From the NCBI RefSeq assembly GCF_900095025.1, contig NZ_FMBK01000012.1, forward strand, positions 60,791 through 124,790: a stretch of DNA of 64,000 nt. The letters run 5' to 3'. The position numbers and the translations under genes are program-made. This document shows, piece by piece, positions 20,055-29,391 of this stretch (position 1 is its first letter; each line of letters opens with the position of its first letter). Source of the DNA: Acinetobacter albensis (GTDB taxonomy: Bacteria > Pseudomonadota > Gammaproteobacteria > Pseudomonadales > Moraxellaceae). The notes below the pieces were generated by a model that ran no database searches, had not been told where the DNA came from, and saw nothing but the letters and a program-made list of their open reading frames with translations.

Positions 20055-22319
20055 ATGACTGATCAGCTTAAACGAACTGCTTCAAATACTGCTATAAAAT
20101 CAATTCTGATTTTTGGCGCTATGTCACATACTGCTTTTGCACAAAAAGACAATGCCATTGAAACAAACTCAACTGTTCTTCAAATGATTACTTTCACAGC
20201 TGAAGCTAATGATGAAAAAACAGAAGGAAGTAAAAGTTACAAGGCTAAATCCTCTAGAACCTCATCAAAGTTAAAATTATCTTTAAAAGAAACACCACAA
20301 TCCGTAAGCGTGATCACTCGTGAACAAATTGAGCAAAGAAATTTAAATATTATTGATGATGTACTTGCAGCAACACCTGGCGTGACTGTCACTAAAAATG
20401 ATAGTGAGCGATCAAATTACTCAGCTAGAGGATATGGGATTACTAACCGTCAAATAGATGGCATGCCAATAGGAGATAATAGCCCACGTGTAGACAGCTT
20501 CTTCTTTGATCGAATCGAAGTCGTAAAAGGTGCAACAGGTTTAACTGGAGCTACTGGTAATCCATCTGCAACCATTAATATGATTCGAAAACGTCCAGCA
20601 AAAGAGCTTTCTGGATCAGCTACCACTTCATTCGGCACTTGGGATACCATTCGAAATGAAGCTGATATTTCTATACCCTTAACTGCAGATGGAAGTGTGA
20701 GAAGCCGTGTAATGGCTGCACATAGAGAAGGTAATTCCTATATGGATTACTATTCGCTAGAAACAACAGCAGCAATGGCAATGGTTGAAGCTGATCTAAC
20801 CAATAAATTAACGGGTGGTATTGGTTTTCAATATCAGGATAATCAACCCAAAGGCTCTACATGGGGTACTGTGCCCTACTGGAATCAAGATGGATCACTG
20901 GCAAATTTACCGCGGAATTTTAGTTTAGCAAATAGTTGGAATACAGTGAGCCAAAGTGACAGAACCGCTTTTGCTGACTTAACTTATAAATTTGATAATG
21001 ACTGGATCGTAAAAGCCGCAGGTTCATATTCATTATCAAAAAGTTTTTGGCTAATGTCATACGGTGGGTCTGGTTTTCCAAATCAAAATGATGGATCTGG
21101 TATAGGTGTCTGGACCACAGTTTATCCAACTTCTGAATCCAAGAAAACGAGTCTCGAATTATTTGCCAGTGGTCCATTTAAGCTATTTGACCGGCAACAT
21201 GAACTCGTTATTGGAGCAAATGGATTTAACCGTTCCACAAATAGTCCTGATGGAAGAGTGAATGGGCTTGCGAGTCATCAATTAACGTGTACAAAGAAAG
21301 ATGAAAATGGAGTAACGGTGCCCTCAAACAATTTAGGTGATACGTGTGTGATTAATGATTGGCGGACATGGGATGGTAATACCACATTCAAACCTGATTA
21401 TGATGTTATACCCGTAACTAAAGATTCAAAACAACAAAACTACGGTGCTTATACCGCGCTTAAGTTGAATGTAACGGATGATTTGAAAGTAATTCTGGGC
21501 GGACGATACAGTGATTATTCTGCAACGAATGGAACTAAAAGTGATGTTGAAGCAGATGCATTTACTCCATATTTCGGTGCAACTTTTAATTTAAATGATA
21601 TCTATACGGCTTATGCAAGCTACACAGATATATTCAATCCAAGCAGCAATAAAGACCGGAATAATAATTTCTTAGAACCTGAAGTTGGTAAAAGTTATGA
21701 AGCTGGCATTAAAGCCAGTTTCTTAGATGACCAATTACTTGCAACGGCTGCAGCTTTCTGGTCTGAAAAATCAAATGTTGCAATTAAAGATAATGCAGCA
21801 ATACTCGCAGGTATCAAAACCGATGATGGCGGTGATCCAATGCTATCTTCAGGCGAAGGTTTAAAAATTGAAGGCTTTGAAATTGAAGCTATAGGAAAAA
21901 TAAACCCTAATTGGAATATTACAGCTGGTTATACTTACTCTAACAGCATAAGTTCTGAACAAGTAAAAGCATCAACAACAATTCCTCAAAATTTAGTTAA
22001 AGTATATACAAACTTTAAACTTCCTGAGTATTTGTGGGAAGGTGCTAATAAAATCCATTTAGGATTTGGGGTAAATTGGCAAAGTGATGTAGAAAGTAAA
22101 TCAAGTAGCGCACCAAAAAATACTGATGGTTATGTTCGTCAAGATGCTTACTTTTTAGCAAGTGCTAATGTTGGATATACTTTTAATGATTCATTAAGTG
22201 CAAACCTACAGGCTAATAATTTATTTGATGAAAAATATTATCAGCAAGTTGGCTTTTATAATGGTGTTTATTGGGGTGAACCACGTAATGTGACTTTATC
22301 TTTACGTGCTAAATTTTAA
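20055..22319 (+). CDS. TonB-dependent siderophore receptor
   Basis: A 754-residue outer-membrane receptor. The signal peptide ends near TAFAQ (about residue 31). The plug domain (about 75-185) contains LKETPQSVSVITREQIEQR and VVKGATGLTGATGNPSATIN, and a 22-strand barrel ends in the aromatic residue F (LRAKF). It takes up a ferric siderophore with TonB energy; catecholate or hydroxamate type is not decidable. A Fur box lies just upstream. Unlike the receptor at 45 kb it has no accessory genes, and it sits between prophage remnants, so it may be a later acquisition. Confidence 0.9.
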   Translation: MTDQLKRTASNTAIKSILIFGAMSHTAFAQKDNAIETNSTVLQMITFTAEANDEKTEGSKSYKAKSSRTSSKLKLSLKETPQSVSVITREQIEQRNLNIIDDVLAATPGVTVTKNDSERSNYSARGYGITNRQIDGMPIGDNSPRVDSFFFDRIEVVKGATGLTGATGNPSATINMIRKRPAKELSGSATTSFGTWDTIRNEADISIPLTADGSVRSRVMAAHREGNSYMDYYSLETTAAMAMVEADLTNKLTGGIGFQYQDNQPKGSTWGTVPYWNQDGSLANLPRNFSLANSWNTVSQSDRTAFADLTYKFDNDWIVKAAGSYSLSKSFWLMSYGGSGFPNQNDGSGIGVWTTVYPTSESKKTSLELFASGPFKLFDRQHELVIGANGFNRSTNSPDGRVNGLASHQLTCTKKDENGVTVPSNNLGDTCVINDWRTWDGNTTFKPDYDVIPVTKDSKQQNYGAYTALKLNVTDDLKVILGGRYSDYSATNGTKSDVEADAFTPYFGATFNLNDIYTAYASYTDIFNPSSNKDRNNNFLEPEVGKSYEAGIKASFLDDQLLATAAAFWSEKSNVAIKDNAAILAGIKTDDGGDPMLSSGEGLKIEGFEIEAIGKINPNWNITAGYTYSNSISSEQVKASTTIPQNLVKVYTNFKLPEYLWEGANKIHLGFGVNWQSDVESKSSSAPKNTDGYVRQDAYFLASANVGYTFNDSLSANLQANNLFDEKYYQQVGFYNGVYWGEPRNVTLSLRAKF

Positions 22320-22432
22320 GAAAAATTGGATTATTTAAAAATGTTCTCAATCACTTTCTAGTTCTCATTTTACTTTAATTTATTCAAGCCTCTTTTAAGG
22401 AGGCTAATCTGAATTAGCAGAATCAAAAGATG

Positions 22433-22461
22433 ATAGCTGAGGTATTCACCTCGGCTATCTA
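22433..22461. other. Isolated hairpin after the receptor gene
   Basis: GATAGCTGAGGT-ATTC-ACCTCGGCTATC forms a 12-bp stem with one mismatch. It has no clear T run, so it is a doubtful terminator. A smaller GCCTC/GAGGC hairpin lies at 22388-22404. Confidence 0.35.
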
Positions 22462-22521
22462 CAGTTAGTAATCTGATTAAATTCCCATCTGTGTTTGAAC
22501 CTGCTGAAGTAGGTGATCAGG

Positions 22522-22662
22522 CTACATTGTCTTACCCGCTATCTCCTGATCAAGTTGTTTTTTCTGCTCCAGTTTTTCTGCCAGCTGTTGAGGAAGGCTA
22601 AAGCTATAAATGCTGCCTGAAAACTTAACGATATTTTATCTCCAGCAACCGATCTTATATCG
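22522..22662 (-). pseudogene. C-terminal remnant of an unknown small gene
   Basis: On the minus strand an open frame runs into a TAG at 22522 with an ordered, charged end (SFSLPQQLAEKLEQKK, then DQEIAGKTM). No start codon or promoter can be assigned, because the frame runs backwards into the integrase gene. It looks like the tail of a lost gene at the edge of a prophage remnant. Confidence 0.35.
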
Positions 22663-22668
22663 GTTGTT

Positions 22669-23597
22669 ATGGGTGAGGTAACGTTTGGTGAGTTCTCACA
22701 AAAATTCTTAGCTGAGAAGCATCGAAAAGATGGTCGACCACTTGCCGAAAATACACTAAGAACTTATACACACAGCTTAAAGCAGTGTGCTGAATGGGAA
22801 AACATGCCACTCTCTTCAATTACTCTATTTATGATCAATAAATTGCTTGAAAGCGTACCTGCATCAACAAGCATTGAAACTCGTAGTTTGTTAATTCAAA
22901 TATTTGATCTAGCTATAAGTAAAGGCATAGTAGTAGACAATCCAGCTGCACAAACAATCAAGCGTTATCGAGTCAAACAACGTAAGCGCCACACTTTAAT
23001 GGGCTTAACTGCTATTCGAAATGTATCCCCTCCATGGCTTAAAAACGCAATTGATTTAGCTATGCTCACAACACAGCGACGTATAGACATCATCAATATG
23101 AGATGGACCGGCATTAAAAATGGTTTCTTACACGTGGCGCAAGAAAAAACCACAGATGACCCGGAAGATGATTTTGAGCTATTAGAAGGTGCTGGGTATG
23201 TTCGAATTAAAATTAATGATGAATTGCAGCGTGTTTTAGATCGTTGTAAAGATCAGGTTTTAAGCCCATACATTATTCACAGAGTACCAAAAGGAAAGAC
23301 TAAAAACCGTGGTCAAACTAAAGAGCATTGGACACAAATCGAAGCACAATATGTGTCTAGAGAATTTTTGAAAGCAATTAAATTAGCAAATGCATATCCC
23401 GAACTAAAGGGTCCCCAACTACCAAGCTTCCATGAAATTCGTGCTCTCTCCATTCACTTGCATAAGAAAGCCGGTAAATCAGCTCAAACATTGGCAGGTC
23501 ATGTAACTGAAAAATGACTGAATTTTATGCATCAGGACATGAGATTATTTGGAATGACGCAGACGTGGGTATTGACCGTCCCTGTGATCTAAACTGA
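22669..23597 (+). pseudogene. Phage tyrosine-type integrase, frameshifted before the catalytic Tyr
   Basis: Residues 1-282 show a SAM-like core-binding domain (TFGEFSQKFLAEK onward) and a catalytic domain with Arg in TTQRRIDI, HEIR and GH (LAGHVTEK). The frame stops at 23517. One extra A in the A5 run at 23510-23514 would restore MTEFYASGHE with the expected catalytic Tyr and carry on to a stop at 23597. The N-terminal arm-binding part also seems missing. It is a decayed integrase, or a sequencing error if the A run is wrong. Confidence 0.8.
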
Positions 23598-23609
23598 TCC
23601 ACAAACAAT

Positions 23610-23636
23610 AAAAGCCACTTTATAAGTGGCTTTTTT
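23610..23636 (+). terminator. Terminator after the integrase
   Basis: AAAAGCCACTT-TAT-AAGTGGCTTTTTT is a strong stem with a T run, 13 bases after the restored integrase stop. From here to 23912 the sequence is AT-rich and I see no gene. Confidence 0.85.
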
Positions 23637-23912
23637 AATTGGCTGAATTGCCGAAAAAACTGAATGCAAAACCATTTGATAACTCGTTGTTTTCTATAAT
23701 ATCTATGATCGTCCTTTTTCCTATATTTTAGAGGGAAAACGACATATTAAATATATTATAAAACAATAAATTAGAACATATTTAAATACATGTTAAATAA
23801 ACATCAAGCATAATCAATCATCAGCAGTAAATTTCTAGTGCTATTGTCCGCATATCTATAACAGATAAAAACCACTGCTGTGCAATTGATAAGACTTCAA
23901 GCAATCAGATGA

Positions 23913-25307
23913 TTATTTTACGTTAGGTGAAACCATTTCCTCAGGAATGACCAACGCATCAAACTGTGCTTCAGTGACTAAATTCAGTTCAACAGCCACC
24001 TGCTTCAGCGTTTTGCCTTCCTTGTATGCAATTTTAGCGACTTTGGCAGCATTCTCATAACCAATCATCGGATTTAAAGCCGTCACTAACATCAGTGAGT
24101 TATGTAAGAAATAATCAATTTTTTCACGATTTGGCTCAATGCCTACAGCACAATGCTCGTTGAAACTATTACATGCATCACCCAACAATTGAATAGACTG
24201 TAATAAGTTAAATACAATCACAGGCATAAAAACATTCAGCTCAAAGTTGCCTGAAGCACCCGCCACATTGATGGTGGTGTCATTACCCAAGACTTGAGCG
24301 ACCACCATAGTCATTGCTTCACTTTGAGTTGGATTGACTTTGCCTGGCATAATACTCGAACCAGGTTCATTTTCAGGAATTCTAAGTTCACCCAATCCAC
24401 AACGCGGGCCACTGGCTAACCAACGAATATCATTGGCAATTTTATTTAAACTGGCAGCTAAAGTTTTTAAAGCGCCAGAAGCAAATACTGCGGCGTCACG
24501 TCCTGCTAATGCTTCAAACTTATTGGGTGCAGTGATAAAAGGTAAACCCGTGAGTATTTCCAATTGTTCAGCGGCCTTTTCTGCATAATCAGGATGAGCA
24601 TTCAACCCTGTTCCAACAGCTGTTCCCCCTAAAGGCAATTCATACAAACCTGAAAGAGCTTGCTGTAGACGTTTCAATCCATGTTCAAGCTGTGACACAT
24701 AACCACTAAACTCTTGCCCTAAAGTTAAAGGGGTCGCATCCTGTAAGTGGGTACGACCAATTTTGACAATATCTGAAAATTCTTTGGATTTTTGATCTAA
24801 AGTGTCACGCAAATGCTGCACTGCAGGTATCAATAATTCATTAATTTGCAAACATGCCGCCACATGAATCGCGGTAGGAAATGAGTCATTGGTCGATTGA
24901 GCACGATTGACATGGTCATTGGGATGAACAGGTTTTTGTGAACCTAAAGGATTCCCTAGCTTTTGATTGGCAACATTGGCTATCACTTCATTGCAATTCA
25001 TATTACTTTGTGTGCCTGAACCTGTTTGCCAAACCACCAGCGGGAATTGGCTATCCCATTTTCCAGAAATCACTTCTTCTGCCGCATCCACAATATAATG
25101 TGATAATTCTTGTGGAATTTGATTCAATTCAGCATTGGTTATAGCTGCAGCCTTCTTCACTAAACCCATGGCACGAATCATGGCACGCGGTAAACGCTCT
25201 TGACCAATTTTAAAGTTCTGCAAACTGCGCTGTGTTTGTGCGCCCCACATTGCTTCACTGGGTACTTCAACGTCACCCATAGTGTCATGTTCAATACGTG
25301 TTTGCAT
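23913..25307 (-). CDS. fumC: Class II fumarate hydratase
   Basis: Fumarase C interconverts fumarate and malate in the TCA cycle as an iron-free cytoplasmic tetramer. The superfamily signature [11 protein letters not shown] lies near residue 320, with active-site segments [10 protein letters not shown] and [11 protein letters not shown] in order. About 464 residues is the usual size. The ATG at 25307 has GAGG six bases upstream; the ATG at 25319 lacks a site. A weak Fur-box-like 19-mer lies upstream. Iron-responsive fumC is known in other gammaproteobacteria. Confidence 0.95.
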   Translation of the reverse strand: MQTRIEHDTMGDVEVPSEAMWGAQTQRSLQNFKIGQERLPRAMIRAMGLVKKAAAITNAELNQIPQELSHYIVDAAEEVISGKWDSQFPLVVWQTGSGTQSNMNCNEVIANVANQKLGNPLGSQKPVHPNDHVNRAQSTNDSFPTAIHVAACLQINELLIPAVQHLRDTLDQKSKEFSDIVKIGRTHLQDATPLTLGQEFSGYVSQLEHGLKRLQQALSGLYELPLGGTAVGTGLNAHPDYAEKAAEQLEILTGLPFITAPNKFEALAGRDAAVFASGALKTLAASLNKIANDIRWLASGPRCGLGELRIPENEPGSSIMPGKVNPTQSEAMTMVVAQVLGNDTTINVAGASGNFELNVFMPVIVFNLLQSIQLLGDACNSFNEHCAVGIEPNREKIDYFLHNSLMLVTALNPMIGYENAAKVAKIAYKEGKTLKQVAVELNLVTEAQFDALVIPEEMVSPNVK

Positions 25308-25397
25308 GTTTAACCTCATTGCTGTGTAATATTACAATTTTCTGAATTTCTTGTACAAATGCTATCTGTTATGATCTTAATGAAATTAGAATCAATT

Positions 25398-25416
25398 GCA
25401 AATGGTTATTATTTAC
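25398..25416 (-). promoter_or_regulatory. Weak Fur-box-like site upstream of fumC
   Basis: On the minus strand GTAAATAATAACCATTTGC matches the Fur consensus at 13 of 19 positions, about 90 bases upstream of fumC. AT-rich background makes chance matches easy. Confidence 0.3.
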
Positions 25417-25433
25417 AATTTTAAATTTATTTT

Positions 25434-26441
25434 TTAATTCCCATTTAATGTGTGTTGGTAAAAACGCCATGCATCTTCAATCGTTTTATTGAGGCTGCGT
25501 TGGGCTTTCCAGTTTAAGGTTTTAAATGCTTTTTCTGACGTTGCGCCAATTTGATCGAGTTCAGCAGCGGGATAGATATGTGCTTCTAAAGTATTAATTT
25601 CTGTATGTGTCACTTTGCTAACTTCATCCAATAAAGCACGAATAGACACTGTAGAACCTGAAATATTAAAGGCTTCACATACATGCTGTTGAGCGCTTAA
25701 CCAATGTAACGTAGCCAAAATAGCATCACAACAATCCAATACATGTAAGAAACTTCGTTCTGCTGTACTGTCTGAGGTTTGGGCCTGTTGACGTAACTCA
25801 ACATAATCTCGTTGCTTAGCAGCCACTTGTAAGGCCAATGGAATAATATTTTTAGGTAAAGGCGCAACAAATTCACCTAATACTGCATGTTCAAAAGCAC
25901 CGGCAATATTACTTAATCTTAAAATTGCAATTTTCCACTCACTATCAGTCAAAGCAGTATCTCGTATAATTTCTTCAATCATTTGCTGTGATTTTATATA
26001 CGGATTTGGATAAGCATAATCAAATGGCATTTCTTCTAAAAGATTTAAACTGGACTTACCATAGACTGCTAAACTGGATAAATGAACCAGTGTTCGTATA
26101 CCAGTACGTTGCATAGCGCGGAGTAAACTCATAATGCAACTGACATTATCATTATAATATTCCAGTGGTTTTAAAGCAGACTCTTCAATTGATTTAAAGC
26201 CAGCAGTATGAATGACCGCTTCTACAGAATATTGTTCAAAAACTTTATTTAATGCAGGCGTATTTCGAATATCAATTTTGACAAAAGGCACATAACGGCC
26301 TGAAATATATTCTAATCGTTCTAAGGTTTGTAAATTTGCATTGGATAAATTATCCACAATAATGACTTCTTGCCCATGCGCCATCAGACTTAAAGCAATG
26401 TGTGAACCTATAAAGCCTAAACCACCAGTCACTAAAATCAT
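25434..26441 (-). CDS. UDP-glucose 4-epimerase-like protein (GalE family) with altered active site
   Basis: A 335-residue extended SDR with the NAD motif TGGLGFIGSH at the start, the galactose-epimerase-like HTAGFKSIEES and the SSLAVYG segment. At the catalytic YxxxK the sequence is PYIKSQQ: Tyr148 is present but the Lys position (152) is Gln. GalE enzymes normally need this Lys. It may be inactive, or have a changed role. It stands alone, not in a sugar operon. The family call is firm; epimerase activity is doubtful. Confidence 0.8.
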   Translation of the reverse strand: MILVTGGLGFIGSHIALSLMAHGQEVIIVDNLSNANLQTLERLEYISGRYVPFVKIDIRNTPALNKVFEQYSVEAVIHTAGFKSIEESALKPLEYYNDNVSCIMSLLRAMQRTGIRTLVHLSSLAVYGKSSLNLLEEMPFDYAYPNPYIKSQQMIEEIIRDTALTDSEWKIAILRLSNIAGAFEHAVLGEFVAPLPKNIIPLALQVAAKQRDYVELRQQAQTSDSTAERSFLHVLDCCDAILATLHWLSAQQHVCEAFNISGSTVSIRALLDEVSKVTHTEINTLEAHIYPAAELDQIGATSEKAFKTLNWKAQRSLNKTIEDAWRFYQHTLNGN

Positions 26442-26531
26442 TGTTTAGATACTCCTTATTATAATCAGTATCTTATATATTATTGGTGTAATTTTGGTGT
26501 TCTTGCCAACTTATTCACAGTGACCATAAGC

Positions 26532-26562
26532 AAAAACCGACTCAAAAATTCTCTTGAGTCGG
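26532..26562 (-). terminator. Orphan minus-strand terminator
   Basis: CCGACTCAA (26537-26545) pairs with TTGAGTCGG (26554-26562). On the minus strand a T5 run follows. No annotated gene lies upstream of it on that strand, so it may end a small RNA or the transcript of a very short gene from 26563-26827. Confidence 0.6.
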
Positions 26563-26668
26563 CTAATCTGCAAGAGCATTATATGATCATATTACAGGTT
26601 TCGAATTTTGCATCTGTTGCAGTTATTGTTATTAACTGTATTTTGTTTACTACAAAAAATATCTCCCC

Positions 26669-26737
26669 TTAGCCTGAGCAAGATTGGGCAAATATGTTGA
26701 TAGCTGGAAAGAATAAAAATACGACAGACATTATCAT
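26669..26737 (-). CDS. Possible 22-codon hydrophobic peptide
   Basis: A short minus-strand frame, MIM followed by SVVFLFFPAINIFAQSCSG, begins at an ATG preceded by AAGGT and overlaps a Fur-box-like site. It looks like a signal peptide with little after it. It could be a micro-protein, the stub of a lost secreted protein, or chance. Confidence 0.2.
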   Translation of the reverse strand: MIMSVVFLFFPAINIFAQSCSG

Positions 26738-26741
26738 TACC
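26723..26741. promoter_or_regulatory. Fur-box-like site in the galE-like/catalase spacer
   Basis: On the minus strand GGTAATGATAATGTCTGTC matches the Fur consensus at 14 of 19 positions. It is 86 bases upstream of the catalase-family gene on the plus strand and about 160 bases before the orphan minus-strand terminator. It could serve either direction. The rest of 26442-26827 holds no gene that I can support. Confidence 0.4.
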
Positions 26742-26827
26742 TTGTGCATTACTGAAGGGTAAAAGAATTTAGAACTATCAGGCTATAAATTAAAAATGAT
26801 TCCAGCTTTATAGCAAGGAGACAATTA

Positions 26828-27967
26828 ATGCCAAACTTCATAAAACCTGTATATTGGGGTCTACTTTTCCACCCCATCATAATAATCAGTATTTGTACTG
26901 CTGCACATGCCAATACTTCGCCTATAGCCGTTAGTACTCCCCAAAGTAGTTTTTACCCGAATATTGATCGGGATTTAAGTGAAAATTTTTATCCTAATGA
27001 GGCAAAAACAGCTGAAAAAATTGCTGACATAATTGAAATGTCGATCCGGAAAGACTATTCCACAGGACTCGCATTACGTGATGCCCACCCCAAAGCACAT
27101 GGCTGTGTACGCGCAGAATTCAAGATAGATGAAGCGCTCCCCAAAAACATGGCTCTAGGTATCTTTATTCCCGGCAAGACATACCAAGCCTGGATTCGTT
27201 TTTCTAATGGATCTAGTGATGCAAAACAGGCCGATATTAAAAGAGATGCTCGGGGCATGGCGATCAAACTTTTGGCGGTGCCGGGGAATAATCTTTTAGA
27301 TGATGCAGCATCTACGCAAGATTTTATTATGATTAATCATCCTGTCTTTTTTGTTAATGATCCAGCTCGCTATATGTCATTTATGCAGGATATAAATAGT
27401 GATAGATTTCTTAAAAAACTCCATATTCCTTTTGCATTAGGGGCTAAAGGAACTTGGATTGCCTTAAATTCTAGAAATAAAATTTCAAATCCGCTGCAAA
27501 CTCGATATTGGTCCATGGTTCCCTATCAATTAGGACTAGGTTCTGACCGTAAAGCGGTAAAATATTCTGCTAGAGCTTGCTCAACAATAACAGACCCTAT
27601 GCCAGCACAACCAACTCATGATTTTCTGAGAGATACGCTACGAAATAGTCTGCAAAATGGCGATGCATGTATGGAGTTTTTAATACAGCCTCGAACATCA
27701 AATACCATGTCAGTCGAGGACTCTATGACGGAATGGAAGGAAAGCCAAGCTCCTTTTTACAAGGTAGCAACCATCCGCATTCCTCAACAAGTTTTCGATA
27801 CGCCTGAACAAAATAGGTTTTGTGAAAACCTTTCCTTTACACCGTGGCATACACGACCTGAACATAAACCACTTGGAGTCATAAACCGCATGCGAAAAGT
27901 GATTTATGATCGTATTAGTCAAGTTAGACATGATCTGAATTCTACTCACAGATCAGAACCACATTAA
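26828..27967 (+). CDS. Secreted catalase-family protein (SrpA-like)
   Basis: A 379-residue catalase-fold heme protein with an N-terminal signal peptide (cleavage near AAHAN, residue 28). It keeps the distal His (His91 in AHPKAHG), RFSNGSS, the RDARGMAIKL motif and MINHPVFFV. This is the small SrpA/YdgA-type group, shorter than classic catalases and often periplasmic with peroxidase activity. An AAGGAG site precedes the ATG. It may protect the envelope from peroxide. Confidence 0.85.
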   Translation: MPNFIKPVYWGLLFHPIIIISICTAAHANTSPIAVSTPQSSFYPNIDRDLSENFYPNEAKTAEKIADIIEMSIRKDYSTGLALRDAHPKAHGCVRAEFKIDEALPKNMALGIFIPGKTYQAWIRFSNGSSDAKQADIKRDARGMAIKLLAVPGNNLLDDAASTQDFIMINHPVFFVNDPARYMSFMQDINSDRFLKKLHIPFALGAKGTWIALNSRNKISNPLQTRYWSMVPYQLGLGSDRKAVKYSARACSTITDPMPAQPTHDFLRDTLRNSLQNGDACMEFLIQPRTSNTMSVEDSMTEWKESQAPFYKVATIRIPQQVFDTPEQNRFCENLSFTPWHTRPEHKPLGVINRMRKVIYDRISQVRHDLNSTHRSEPH

Positions 27968-28053
27968 GATCTACATACGTGAAGTTATGAGTCAAACCAG
28001 ATCGTGCAAACTGCAATTAAAACGAAAGCAAATTCTCTCGTTTTGTGCCTGAT

Positions 28054-28083
28054 ATAAAAAACCACCCAAAGGCGGTTTTTTAT
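28054..28083 (+). terminator. Terminator of the catalase-family gene
   Basis: AAAAACCACC pairs with GGCGGTTTTT with one mismatch, followed by a T run. It lies about 90 bases after the gene. Confidence 0.65.
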
Positions 28084-28109
28084 CTATTTGTAAAATACTC
28101 AATGATAGA

Positions 28110-28214
28110 TTAGAACCGATAATCAACCTCAACATCAGTAATTAGCGGATCAATTTTAGTTTTGGCTCTAATTAAATCTTTATTGGTATTTTTATAATAA
28201 ATGTATAGCAATTA
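28110..28214 (-). pseudogene. C-terminal coding remnant, unknown
   Basis: On the minus strand a start-less frame ends at a TAA at 28110 with an ordered tail (NKDLIRAKTKIDPLITDV followed by EVDYRF). The gene is not recognised. It lies downstream of the two-stop pseudogene on the same strand. Confidence 0.3.
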
Positions 28215-28290
28215 AAATCTGCGTAACTTTATTTACAAGGCCTATTTACACGCTTTTCACACAGATCCATATATTAGCATTTAAGCAGTA

Positions 28291-28545
28291 TTATTTAAGA
28301 TCATATTTTTTATACTTAAAATATGTTTTACGCCCTTCTAAAAAATCTTTATTAACATTAATTTCAGGATCATCAGCACACTGAACTGCTGATTTCAAGT
28401 TATTGTCCTGAACCGTTAAATTGTTCTGTGCCCTGCTCTAACCGGCAAAATGGTCTACTTTCATGGCTTGCTGAAAATAAATAAAAGCTGCTATACCGAA
28501 TACTACTCATACGGCATTAACGATATTGAATTTTTTTGAGGTCAT
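28291..28545 (-). pseudogene. 85-codon membrane-anchored protein gene with two in-frame stops
   Basis: Read on the minus strand from the ATG at 28545, one frame runs to a TAA at 28291 with stops only at codon 13 (TGA) and codon 36 (TAG). Around them the sequence is coherent: a start MTSKKFNIVNAV, a hydrophobic segment VVFGIAAFIYFQQAM, and a charged tail with DPEINVNKDFLEGRKTYF. Restored, it would be a one-helix membrane-anchored protein. I do not recognise the family. The context suggests a prophage or accessory relic. Confidence 0.55.
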
Positions 28546-28601
28546 AATTTTATACCGTAGTTTTATTAAAAATATTATGCGTGGAACTCTATATTTCACA
28601 T

Positions 28602-28629
28602 AAAAAACCCAATCCAGCTTGATCGGGCT
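28602..28629 (-). terminator. Terminator after the TetR gene
   Basis: On the minus strand CCCGATC pairs with GATTGGG (one G-U) and is followed by a T6 run. It lies about 85 bases downstream of the TetR stop. Confidence 0.6.
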
Positions 28630-28712
28630 TCTATGAAACAGTTAAACCAATGATTTATTTAAAAATAAATAGAGAATTTCGCATAAGGTGTATTATGCTA
28701 ATTTTAGAAAAA

Positions 28713-29291
28713 CTAAATTTTTTGATTGATTTTATTTTCGATTAAATGAGTTACTAATTGAGTCATATATTCATAAGTAAATAAATGGGAATGAAACTTT
28801 GCTAGCCCTTCTAATCCTAAAGTTAGACCTATAAATTGCCAAGCTATATCGTCAAGGTTTTCTTGATGATTCTTTAATGATGCCGATTCCAATATTTTTT
28901 TTACAGACTTCTGCCATTCTTCAATTGCTACTAGAAAGACTCTATTAAATTCAGGACTAATATGACTATTTTGTTCAGCATCATTCCACAATCGAACGTA
29001 AGGTAATTCATCTTCTGATTCAGTAAAACCTAGAGCCAAAAGTATTTTTCCCGTTAAACTTAAATTATCATCTATTTCGCTGATATCTAAATTTTTATAA
29101 ATGAGCTGCATAAATACTTCACACTTTAATTCTTGAATAGTTTTAAAGTGATGATGAATAAGCCCTACAGATAAAGAAGCTCGTTGAGCTAAATTACGTA
29201 CTGTCAATGTATTCAAACCATCATCTAATGCGATTGTCATAGCAGCATCTAAGATCTGTTTTTTTCGTTCCGTTTTACTTAAGTAGCTCAT
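28713..29291 (-). CDS. TetR/AcrR-family regulator of the adjacent efflux gene
   Basis: A 192-residue TetR-type repressor with the DNA-binding N-terminus (about 10-57; helix-turn-helix TVRNLAQRASLSVGLIHHHF) and a helical ligand domain. It is divergent from an SmvA-like efflux gene, with a 44-nt palindrome in between. The pair resembles smvR/smvA, where the repressor controls a cationic biocide pump. Confidence 0.85.
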   Translation of the reverse strand: MSYLSKTERKKQILDAAMTIALDDGLNTLTVRNLAQRASLSVGLIHHHFKTIQELKCEVFMQLIYKNLDISEIDDNLSLTGKILLALGFTESEDELPYVRLWNDAEQNSHISPEFNRVFLVAIEEWQKSVKKILESASLKNHQENLDDIAWQFIGLTLGLEGLAKFHSHLFTYEYMTQLVTHLIENKINQKI

Positions 29292-29347
29292 TTTTTAATA
29301 CAGTTATTTACAACATCATCAGCATATACAAGTTGCGTAAAAAATCA

Positions 29348-29391
29348 AAAAATAGTATAAATTGAACATCTGTTCAATTTATACTATTTTT
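29348..29391. promoter_or_regulatory. 44-nt near-perfect palindrome, probable TetR operator
   Basis: Two 21-base arms (29348-29368 and 29371-29391, core AAATTGAACA/TGTTCAATTT) pair without mismatch around two central bases. The efflux gene's ATG begins at the very next base. It is a strong candidate operator for the divergent TetR protein and also overlaps the efflux promoter or leader. Confidence 0.75.

Noticed and set aside
22388..22404. GCCTC/GAGGC hairpin after the first receptor as a terminator
   Set aside because: The stem is short and no T run follows on either strand.
29362..29391. TTG start adding ten residues to the SmvA-like pump
   Set aside because: It would place coding sequence in one arm of the palindrome; the ATG at 29392 gives the family N-terminus.
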